Assembly (NCBI GenBank): GCA_028275245.1
Contig: JAPWVA010000080.1
Location: 1-6,313 of the forward strand
Direction of reading: 5' to 3'
DNA: 6,313 nucleotides
Source of the DNA: Actinomycetota bacterium
GTDB lineage: Bacteria; Actinomycetota; Geothermincolia; Geothermincolales; RBG-13-55-18
The translations under genes were made by a program, and so were the position numbers. Below the pieces are notes generated by a model. It searched no databases. It saw only the letters and a list, made by a program, of their open reading frames with translations, and was not told the origin of the DNA. Within the stretch, counting starts at the first letter, position 1; the number at the start of each line of letters is the position of its first letter. Positions 1-6,313 of this stretch are shown one piece after another.

Positions 1-70
1 AACATCTTGGGGAGCCTTCCCCGGTAATTGCTGGGTTATCTGCCGCAAGACGGAGAAAGGAGGTATTGCC
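1..70 (+). promoter_or_regulatory. 5' leader and strong ribosome binding site of the SCP2-like gene
   Basis: The sequence AAAGGAGGT at 56-64 is a near-perfect Shine-Dalgarno element with 7 nt between GGAGG and the ATG at 71, and it fixes the start of the first gene. A short inverted repeat GGGGA/TCCCC (9-13 and 18-22, loop GCCT) lies near the left edge. It has no following T-run, so I cannot say whether it is the tail of an upstream terminator or part of this leader. No clear -35/-10 pair is visible in these 70 bases. Confidence 0.6.
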
Positions 71-634
71 ATGTCCGGCGTTTCCGAGGTCTATGACAAG
101 TTCTTCCTGGAGGTAGCCCCTGCCATGTTCAACTCGGTGGTGGGAGCGTTCCCGGTCGCTGGGATGGAGGGAAAGACCTTCTCCTTGCAGGTTGACCTCA
201 CCGGTGAGGAAGGAGGGAGCTTCGGCATCAACATCGAGGAGGCGAAGAACCTTTCCTCTTTCAAGGGCACAGTGGATAATCCCATGGTGAAGCTGGAAAT
301 ATCCTCCAGCGATTTCCTGAAGGTGATGAGGACCATATCCGACTTCCCATGGTCCAAGCTTTACAATGCGGTCAAGGACACCCGGGGGGCCGTGGTCTTC
401 GAGCTGGAGTGGAGGAAGGGAGAGCCTCCGCTTGCTCTCAAAGTCTTCTTCAACGGTTCGGATAACCCGTGTATTAGATTAAAAGCGGACACGGAGACCA
501 TGATATCCCTGCTGCGGGGACAGACGGGCTTCATGGACGCCTTCATGCAGGGGAAGCTGAAGGTGGACGGGGACCTTCCCTTCGGCCTGCAGCTCATGAA
601 CCAGTTCGGCGAGTTCCTCCCCGCTTCCGCGTGA
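71..634 (+). CDS. SCP2 sterol-binding-domain-like protein with two tandem modules
   Basis: This is a soluble 187-residue protein with no signal peptide or membrane segment. The C-terminal half has the classic SCP2 ending: an acidic/hydroxyl stretch, a helix with ISLLRG, then FMQGKLKVDGD (about residues 158-168) and a hydrophobic last helix. SCP2 proteins bind lipids or acyl-type hydrophobic ligands in a cavity; the ligand of this one cannot be read from sequence. A normal SCP2 domain is about 100-130 residues. Here residues about 37-100 look like a first, more divergent module: DNPMVKL at 69-75 is echoed by DNPCIRL at 131-137, each preceded by beta-like strands and followed by a helix. The start is set by the AAAGGAGGT site. 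The gene appears monocistronic, since a hairpin terminator lies about 80 nt downstream. The SCP2 call is firm for residues 105-180 and inferred for the first half. Confidence 0.8.
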   Translation: MSGVSEVYDKFFLEVAPAMFNSVVGAFPVAGMEGKTFSLQVDLTGEEGGSFGINIEEAKNLSSFKGTVDNPMVKLEISSSDFLKVMRTISDFPWSKLYNAVKDTRGAVVFELEWRKGEPPLALKVFFNGSDNPCIRLKADTETMISLLRGQTGFMDAFMQGKLKVDGDLPFGLQLMNQFGEFLPASA

Positions 635-713
635 CCTGGCCCAAGGGGTGGTGTTCCAGGGGACTGGCTGGCCGTAAGACCCTCGGGAAGGTAGCGGGCT
701 TCGTCCTCCGGTG

Positions 714-744
714 GAGGGGTGCGCGAGCGCCCCTCTTCTCGTTT
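714..744 (+). terminator. Intrinsic terminator after the SCP2-like gene
   Basis: A 9-bp GC-rich stem is formed by GAGGGGTGC (714-722) and GCGCCCCTC (727-735), with one G-T wobble and a stable GCGA tetraloop. It is followed by the T-rich tract TTCTCGTTT (736-744). The tract is interrupted by C and G, so it is weaker than a textbook U-run. The position, about 80 nt after the SCP2 stop, suits termination of that transcript. An overlapping short hairpin CCTCC/GGAGG (705-717) would compete with its 5' arm. Confidence 0.65.
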
Positions 745-815
745 CGCGTCCTCGCCGGTATCACGAGCCGGCCAAGGTCAGGAGCCCGTCAAGGCTAAAA
801 GCCCGTGCTGAGGAG

Positions 816-845
816 CGCCAGCGGCTGATACGCCAGCGACTGATG
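816..845 (+). repeat. 15-bp tandem duplication
   Basis: CGCCAGCGGCTGATA (816-830) is followed immediately by CGCCAGCGACTGATG (831-845), matching at 13 of 15 positions. The unit length keeps frame, but no coding sequence is supported here. It could be an operator-like pair of sites or a slippage product. Confidence 0.5.
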
Positions 846-854
846 AAATATAGC
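825..854 (+). promoter_or_regulatory. Weak sigma70-like promoter candidate for the lipoprotein-transporter unit
   Basis: CTGATA (825-830) resembles TTGACA at 4 of 6 positions, and TATAGC (849-854) resembles TATAAT at 4 of 6, with an 18-nt spacer. The AAATATAG stretch is the most AT-rich short tract between the two + strand units. A start near 861 would give a leader of roughly 168 nt carrying the hairpins at 942-981. The match is poor and may be chance. Confidence 0.2.
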
Positions 855-941
855 GACCCGTGTATCGCGAGCCGGGCGAGGGGAAGGGCTCACTGCCAGG
901 CCTCGCTTTCTTCCCTTTCTTCCGCGGGGCTCATGGACTAG

Positions 942-981
942 CCGGGTGATTAGCCCGGTGATCCCTCACGCGGTTCACCGG
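942..981 (+). promoter_or_regulatory. Two mutually exclusive hairpins in the lipoprotein-gene leader
   Basis: CCGGG (942-946) can pair with CCCGG (954-958), loop TGATTAG. Alternatively CCGGTGA (955-961) pairs perfectly with TCACCGG (975-981) across a 13-nt loop. The two stems share bases 955-958, so only one can form at a time. The second stem ends inside GGAGG (980-984), a ribosome-site-like element with no start codon at the usual distance. The layout resembles a small switch, but both stems are short and no family is recognised. Confidence 0.3.
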
Positions 982-1028
982 AGGAAAACGCAGCGGAACG
1001 GGGAAGGAAATTAAGTAGGGAACTCATC

Positions 1029-1667
1029 TTGCCTTTCCCCCGGGAAGTTGGAGTGAGCCGCAGCGGAAAGGTCTCTCTCGCCGGCGTGGCTGGCGGCCTT
1101 TTCCTCCTGGCCTTGGTGGGATGCGCCGGGGCAGGGGCTTCCGGGTTGTCCTCCCCCGCGGGGGAAACCCTCGGGGTGAGTCCCACCAGGATCCACGCCG
1201 AGGTGGAGCCGGGCGGCACTTACAGCGATCGTGTGAGCCTCATCAACGGGGGAGTCCGGGAGACCTGGGTGAGACCGTTGGTTTGGTTGATGCGGCACGA
1301 AGATTCCCGCCTTTCCCTGGTTCCCTCCGCCCAGTGCGCCTGGGTGCGGCTGGAGAAGGCAGAGATCTTCCTACCGGCTGGGGAAAGCAGGACGGTGGGC
1401 CTTACGGTGAAGGTACCGGAAGGAGAGTCCCCCGGAACCTACTCCCTGGCGGTGATCTTCCAGCAGGAAGACGCCGGGGGTGAGGGGTTGATGGCCCGCG
1501 CTGCGCTGGCCGTTACCTTGGAGCTGGTGGTCCTTCCCCCCGCCCCCGTGGGCGGGAGAAGGGGTTTCCCTCTTTTCCCCGTGTGCCTCCTGGTCCTCAC
1601 GCTCCTCCTCTTCCCGGCCCTGGTCGTCTCGTTCCTCAAGATAGGAAGGCGGCTCCTCTCGGGATGA
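1029..1667 (+). CDS. Probable lipoprotein with Ig-like (DUF916/WxL-like) domain and C-terminal membrane anchor
   Basis: The product has 212 residues from the TTG at 1029, which follows AGGG (1017-1020) by 8 nt. A GTG at 1053 is an alternative that leaves a neat signal peptide. Residues 11-31 form a basic-then-hydrophobic signal ending in the lipobox LVGC, so Cys32 is the likely lipidated residue and the protein is exported. Residues about 48-168 look like a beta-sandwich: an SPTRIHAEVEPGG opening, a central strand with W105, then FLPAGESRTVGLTVKVP and SPGTYSLAVIF. This pattern is typical of DUF916/WxL-associated and chaperone-like Ig folds. Residues about 180-202 form a transmembrane helix followed by KIGRR, predicting an anchored C-terminus with a short cytoplasmic tail. 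The stop overlaps the next gene's start (ATGA), so the two are probably translated together. The family call is by pattern only; its binding partner is unknown. Confidence 0.7.
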   Translation: MPFPREVGVSRSGKVSLAGVAGGLFLLALVGCAGAGASGLSSPAGETLGVSPTRIHAEVEPGGTYSDRVSLINGGVRETWVRPLVWLMRHEDSRLSLVPSAQCAWVRLEKAEIFLPAGESRTVGLTVKVPEGESPGTYSLAVIFQQEDAGGEGLMARAALAVTLELVVLPPAPVGGRRGFPLFPVCLLVLTLLLFPALVVSFLKIGRRLLSG

Positions 1668-2560
1668 GAACCGGTATGGATTTCCCCGCCTACCTGGGGG
1701 TGGCCCTGGCAGCCGTGTGCTGGGGTTCGGTAGGGGTCCTGGTGAGATGGTCGGGAATGGCGGGCCACGAGCCCCAGCTGGTGCTCCTACGATCGGCCCT
1801 GGCCGCTGTCTTCTTCTGCGGGACGGCCCTCCTCTCGGGTAGGGGTCACCAACTCCGTATGGGGAGAAAACCGGCCCTGCTTTTGGCGAGTGGCCTTCTC
1901 CTCACCTTCCACTGGGTGGTCTTCTTCAAGGCCATCAATTCACTGGCCCTGGGGCAGGCGGTGTTCATCACCTACCTGGCCCCGGTGCTGGTGGCGGCGC
2001 TGGCCCCCCTTCTTCTGCGGGAGAGGCTGGAGGGGATCACCGTGGTGGCCCTGCTTCTGGCCCTGGCTGGCCTTTTCCTCTTCACCTTGACCGCCTCTGG
2101 TGAGGGAAGATTGCGCCCGGAGGGCCTGGCCTTCGCCCTGTTGGCCGCCCTGAGCTACGCATTGCTCCTCATCATCCTCAAGAGATTGAGGGAGGAAGTG
2201 CATGCCCTCACCGTCGCCTTCTACCAGTCCCTGGTGAATGTGGTGGTCCTTCTCCCCTTTGTCGCGTTCCGACCTTTCCCCGCCGCCGGGGTGAACTGGC
2301 CCTCCGTGCTGGTGCTGGGACTTTTCCACTCGGGGCTGGTGGGCCTCCTCTACATAAATGCGGTGAAGGGTGTGAAGGCGCAGCACGTAGGGGTCATCTC
2401 ATACCTGGAGCCGCTATCCGCTTATGTCTTCGGCTGGCTGGCACTGGGGGAGGGATTGGGTTGGAGTGATCTCCTGGGGGGCATGCTTATCCTGGCCGGT
2501 GGCCTGCTGGTGGTGCTCTACCGCCCCCCTGCGGCGGTGGGTCCTCCGCCCAAGGCCTGA
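1664..2560 (+). CDS. EamA/DMT-superfamily transporter
   Basis: This is a 298-residue integral membrane protein with about ten hydrophobic helices arranged as two EamA repeats (roughly residues 8-140 and 152-286). Each repeat ends with the family's typical pattern: YLAPVLVAALAPLLLRERL at 104-122 and YLEPLSAYVFGWLALGE at 247-263, each followed by a glycine-rich last helix. An early W20-G21 and a basic, Pro-rich C-tail also fit. EamA proteins export or exchange small metabolites such as amino acids; the substrate here cannot be told. I chose the ATG at 1664 because it overlaps the preceding stop (ATGA), implying translational coupling. The frame stays open upstream to 1583, but that stretch lies inside the lipoprotein gene. 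The AGGAAGG at 1643-1649 is rather far from this ATG (14 nt), and ATG 1676 is a possible alternative start. Confidence 0.88.
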   Translation: MRTGMDFPAYLGVALAAVCWGSVGVLVRWSGMAGHEPQLVLLRSALAAVFFCGTALLSGRGHQLRMGRKPALLLASGLLLTFHWVVFFKAINSLALGQAVFITYLAPVLVAALAPLLLRERLEGITVVALLLALAGLFLFTLTASGEGRLRPEGLAFALLAALSYALLLIILKRLREEVHALTVAFYQSLVNVVVLLPFVAFRPFPAAGVNWPSVLVLGLFHSGLVGLLYINAVKGVKAQHVGVISYLEPLSAYVFGWLALGEGLGWSDLLGGMLILAGGLLVVLYRPPAAVGPPPKA

Positions 2561-2623
2561 ATTTGGACTTTAAAGGGAAAGTCAGGGTTCTGGGAGGTTC
2601 CCGGCGGCTCCTTCTCGGTGGCT
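2561..2623. other. Convergent intergenic junction without a clear terminator
   Basis: These 63 bp separate the 3' ends of the + strand transporter gene and the - strand biotin carboxylase gene. GACTTT (2566-2571) and AAAGTC (2578-2583) form a 6-bp inverted repeat with loop AAAGGG, and GGGA/TCCC (2593-2602) forms a smaller one. Neither is followed by a T-run on either strand. Termination may be weak, Rho-dependent, or located inside the opposing gene. Confidence 0.35.
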
Positions 2624-4028
<1,405 letters not shown>

Positions 4029-4039
<11 letters not shown>

Positions 4040-5867
4040 CCGGCTCGATCTCCATGATCACCTGGTCGTACTCCACGCCCTTGCCGTGCTCGGCCAGGAT
4101 GCGGACCACCTTGCCGTCCACCGGGGAAGGTATCTCATTGAAGAGCTTCATGACCTCGATGAGGCAGAGGGTCTGCCCCTTCTTCACCGTGTCTCCCTCC
4201 CGCACGAAGGGATCCGCCCCCGGCGAGGGGGTGATATAGAAGGTCCCCACCATGGGGGCCCGCACCTGGACCAGCCCCAGTTCCTCCCGCGGGGGCTCGG
4301 AGCGGGCCGGGGGTTCCTTGCTGGACGCGATAGTTGTGCCCTCGCTCAGGGACCTCTCCCCCAGGCTGATGGTGATGGAGAGGTTCTGGAAGGCCTGCAA
4401 AACCGCCTCGCTGACCCTGGCGGTGACCGTCTCGGCCAGCTCCTCTAGGGCCGCCTCCTCCAGGTACCTCTTCTCCCGACGCTCCATCGCTTTCTGAGGC
4501 GGCTCCTCCTCCTCCAGGTCGATAACGGGGTTCTTCCTCCATCGGAAGAACTTCAGGGCGGCATCGGGGAAGATGGCGTAGGAGATGTAGTCCTCCTCCT
4601 TCTCCACCAGCTCGGGGTCCAGCTCCCTTTTGGCCCTGGGCAACTCCGGCTCCAGCAGATCGGCAGGCCGGCACTGGATGGGCTCCTCCTCCTTGAGCAC
4701 TTTGGCCTTGAGCTCCTCGCTAATAGGAGCGGGGGGCTTCCCATAGTATCCCCGCACGTAATTCTCGATCTCCCTGGGTATGATCTTGTACCTTTCCCCC
4801 AGCAGGACGTTGAACACCGCCTGGGTGCCCACCAACTGGCTGGTGGGGGTAACCAGGGGAGGATAACCCAGGTCCTCTCGCACTCGTGGGATCTCCTCCA
4901 GGACTTCCTCCAGCCTGTCCAGGGCGTTCTGTTGCTCCAGCTGGGCGATGAGGTTGGTGGCCATACCCCCGGGGATCTGGTGGGTGATGACCGTTATGTC
5001 GATGAGGGGCTGTTCCTGCCCCATTAGCTTCCTTTTCTTGGAGACCACCTCGAAATACTCAGAAACGTCACGGATGGCCTCGAAGTCCAGGTCCAGCTCG
5101 TAGGGGGTCCCCCGGAGGGAGGCCACCAGGGTCTCCACCGCCGGCTGGCTGGTGTAGAGGGAGAGGGGGGCCACCGCACAGTCCACCACGTCGGCCCCCG
5201 CCTCGAAGGCCTTTATGTATGTGCTGGCGGCCATGCCGGTGGAGGCATGGGCGTGGATCTGGATGGGGACCTCGACCTCCTCCTTAAGCCTCTTTACCAG
5301 CTCGTATGCGGTGTAGGGGGCTAGGATGCCCGCCATGTCCTTGATGCAAAGGGAATCGGCCCCCAGCTCCACGATCTCCTTGGCGGTCTTTACGTAGCTC
5401 TCGATGTCGTGGACCGGGCTTATGGTATAACAGATGGTACCCTGGGCGTGAGCTCCCTCCCTTTTGGTCACCTCTATGGCCTTCCTCATGTTACGCACGT
5501 CGTTCAGGGCGTCGAAGATGCGGATGATGTCTATGCCCCCGGCTACCGCCCTCTTTATGAACTCCTCCACCAGGTCGTCTGCGTAATGACGGTAGCCTAC
5601 CAGGTTCTGCCCCCGCAGGAGCATTTGGAGCTTGGTCCTCTTTATCTTCTCCCTGATCCGGTATAGGCGGTCCCAGGGGTCCTCGTTCAGGAACCGCATG
5701 CAGACGTCGAAGGTAGCACCCCCCCATACCTCCACCGAGTGATAGCCGATGTCATCGATGCGCTCGGCGATGGGCAGGATATCGGTGAGGCGCATGCGGG
5801 TGGCCCACAGGGACTGGTGGGCGTCCCGCAGGGTGGTGTCGGTGATGCTCACCCTTCTTCTCTCCAT
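4029..5867 (-). CDS. pycB: Pyruvate carboxylase subunit B / oxaloacetate decarboxylase alpha-type carboxyltransferase fused to a biotin carrier domain
   Basis: The 612-residue protein transfers the carboxyl group from biotin to pyruvate, giving oxaloacetate (or the reverse). The TIM-barrel carboxyltransferase domain (about 5-275) shows DTTLRDAHQS at 10-19, VWGGATFD at 47-54, LLRGQNLVGYRHYADD at 83-98, the metal-bridging lysine K176 in IKDMAG, and the HAH metal site H205/H207. The conserved carboxylase domain holds VTPTSQLVGTQA (339-350), where T340 matches the catalytic threonine of pyruvate carboxylase, and DYISYAIFPDAALKFF (426-441). A charged linker (about 450-530) leads to a biotinyl domain (533-609) with EVMK; K574 is the predicted biotinylated lysine. 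That domain has the thumb-like TPSPGADP (546-553) characteristic of AccB rather than the usual PycB/OadA carrier. The start is set by GGAG 7 nt upstream, inside the end of bioY. No OadB/OadG Na+-pump subunit is visible, favouring pyruvate carboxylase. A transcarboxylase 5S role is less likely. Confidence 0.93.
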
Positions 5868-5878
5868 CTATCTTCTCC
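5868..5878 (-). promoter_or_regulatory. pycB ribosome binding site embedded in the end of bioY
   Basis: On the minus strand, GGAG (5875-5878) sits 7 nt before the pycB ATG, and the bioY TAG stop (5870-5868) directly abuts that ATG with no spacer. Ribosomes finishing bioY are therefore placed on the pycB start, suggesting translational coupling. Confidence 0.7.
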
Positions 5879-6313
5879 GGGGTTTTAGGTGTTGGGGCAG
5901 GGACTTAAGCTTGGCGGGCAGGCCGTGTACGGCCAGTGTGGCCAGGATCGCCTTTACCAGGTCCACGAGGATGAAGGGCTTCACCCCCAGGCGGAAGGCG
6001 GCCGCTGGGTTCACCCCGTGCGCCTGGAGCCAAACGGAGAGCCAGCTCCATCCACAGGCGTATATCACGGCGATACCTGCCAGGGATGCGGCCAGGGCCC
6101 CAACAAAGGCGCGGGGGTAGCTTCTTTGCCCCCTGGCGAGGAAGCGCTGGTGCAGGTATCCCACGACGTAAGCTGCCAGGGCGAAGCCGACCAGATAACC
6201 CCCAGTGGGCCCCACCAGTACCTGGGGTCCGGCGTGGGGCGGGGCGGCGAAGAAGGGCGCCCCCGAGACGCCCGCAAGTAGGTACATGAGCACGGAGGCT
6301 AAGGCCCACGAAG
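5868..6313 (-). CDS. bioY: BioY biotin transporter S component (5' end missing)
   Basis: BioY is the substrate-binding membrane subunit of ECF-type biotin importers. The visible part has about 148 residues and runs off the right edge: the frame stays open upstream of the GTG at 6293 (encoding ...SWALAS before LMYLLAG), and full BioY proteins are about 180-200 residues, so the first 30-50 residues lie outside the window. Family marks are YLLAGVSGAPFFA, the diagnostic GPTGGYLVGFALAAY, a GWSWLSVWLQ stretch, and a PFILVDLVKAILATLA helix near the C-terminus, followed by a basic tail (HLKPRRR). Several hydrophobic helices are evident. No EcfA/EcfT genes are visible; a shared energising module may be encoded elsewhere. 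It abuts pycB directly, so the transporter supplies the cofactor that the downstream enzyme carries. Any promoter or BirA/BioR-type operator would be outside the window. Confidence 0.9.
   Translation of the reverse strand, partial: SWALASVLMYLLAGVSGAPFFAAPPHAGPQVLVGPTGGYLVGFALAAYVVGYLHQRFLARGQRSYPRAFVGALAASLAGIAVIYACGWSWLSVWLQAHGVNPAAAFRLGVKPFILVDLVKAILATLAVHGLPAKLKSLPQHLKPRRR

Larger units (their letters stand above)
759..881 (+). repeat. Dispersed 19-bp imperfect direct repeat (two copies)
   Basis: Copies at 759-777 and 863-881 share the core TATCxCGAGCCGG and match at 16 of 19 positions; they lie 104 bp apart. This may be a protein-binding site pair, a decayed repeat, or chance in GC-rich DNA. 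No function can be assigned. Confidence 0.35.
635..1028. other. 394-bp non-coding stretch with hairpins and degenerate repeats
   Basis: No convincing gene lies here. The only open frame (711-941, +, GTG start) runs through the terminator hairpin, has no ribosome site, and gives an Arg/Ser-rich product resembling no family I know. The stretch holds the SCP2 terminator (714-744), a short inverted repeat GCCGG/CCGGC (754-758 and 768-772), a 15-bp tandem duplication (816-845), a dispersed 19-bp imperfect repeat (759-777 and 863-881), a weak promoter candidate (825-854), and two overlapping hairpins before the lipoprotein gene (942-981). I compared it by eye with common riboswitch cores (cobalamin, cyclic-di-GMP, TPP-like) and found no match. 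Confidence 0.6.

Noticed and set aside
671..717. Cyclic-di-GMP-I riboswitch-like GGTAGCGGG segment
   Set aside because: Only this short string matches. The required upstream core (CACGCACAGGGCAAACC-type and ACGCAAAGCC) is absent, and the segment lies after, not before, a gene, followed by a terminator.
465..865. Shared 10-mer ACCCGTGTAT inside the SCP2 gene (465-474) and in the non-coding region (856-865)
   Set aside because: The match stops at 10 bases with no flanking similarity, so chance is the simplest explanation.
885..900. Cobalamin-riboswitch-like box (GGGCTCACTGCCAGG)
   Set aside because: It resembles the B12 box (GCCACTG) only loosely, and the other conserved cobalamin riboswitch elements are missing upstream.
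711..941. 76-codon + strand open frame with GTG start
   Set aside because: It begins inside the terminator hairpin, has no Shine-Dalgarno element in front, and encodes an Arg/Ser/Ala-rich low-complexity product typical of non-coding GC-rich DNA.
1583..1663. N-terminal extension of the EamA transporter
   Set aside because: The 27 extra residues are Pro/Arg-rich, are encoded within the lipoprotein gene's transmembrane region in another frame, and have no membrane or family character; ATG 1664 overlaps the previous stop in the standard coupled layout.

Overview
This is a GC-rich window from a bacterium. No ribosomal RNA or other phylogenetic marker is present. Strong AGGAGG-type ribosome sites, a lipoprotein with a WxL/DUF916-like fold, and a two-subunit pyruvate carboxylase with its own biotin transporter all fit a Gram-positive lineage, such as a deep-branching actinobacterium or a clostridial-type Firmicute. 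That placement is inference. I see no mobile elements, CRISPR arrays, tRNA or rRNA.

Left part, + strand. Positions 71-634 encode a small soluble SCP2 (sterol carrier protein 2)-like protein that appears to contain two tandem SCP2-like modules. It is followed by a good intrinsic terminator at 714-744. A non-coding stretch of about 394 bp (635-1028) holds short degenerate repeats and several small hairpins. Next comes a probable membrane-anchored lipoprotein with an Ig-like domain (1029-1667). It overlaps by the ATGA arrangement with a ten-helix EamA/DMT-family transporter (1664-2560).

Right part, - strand. A compact, apparently co-transcribed unit reads from the right edge leftwards: a partial bioY (biotin transporter, 5868-6313), a pyruvate/oxaloacetate carboxyltransferase subunit fused to a biotin carrier domain (pycB/oadA type, 4029-5867), and a biotin carboxylase (accC/pycA type, 2624-4039). 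The bioY stop codon directly abuts the pycB start, and pycB overlaps accC by 11 nt. Together they form a simple module: biotin is imported and attached to the carrier lysine, the biotin carboxylase charges it with CO2 from bicarbonate and ATP, and the carboxyltransferase passes the carboxyl group to pyruvate to make oxaloacetate. Na+-pump subunits (OadB/OadG) are not seen, so anaplerotic pyruvate carboxylase is the preferred reading.

The two halves converge at 2561-2623 with no convincing terminator between them. Most of the window is recognisable metabolism. The points most worth a second look are the AccB-type (thumb-containing) biotin domain on a PycB-type carboxyltransferase, the bioY coupling, the double SCP2 protein, and the structured non-coding stretch upstream of the lipoprotein gene.
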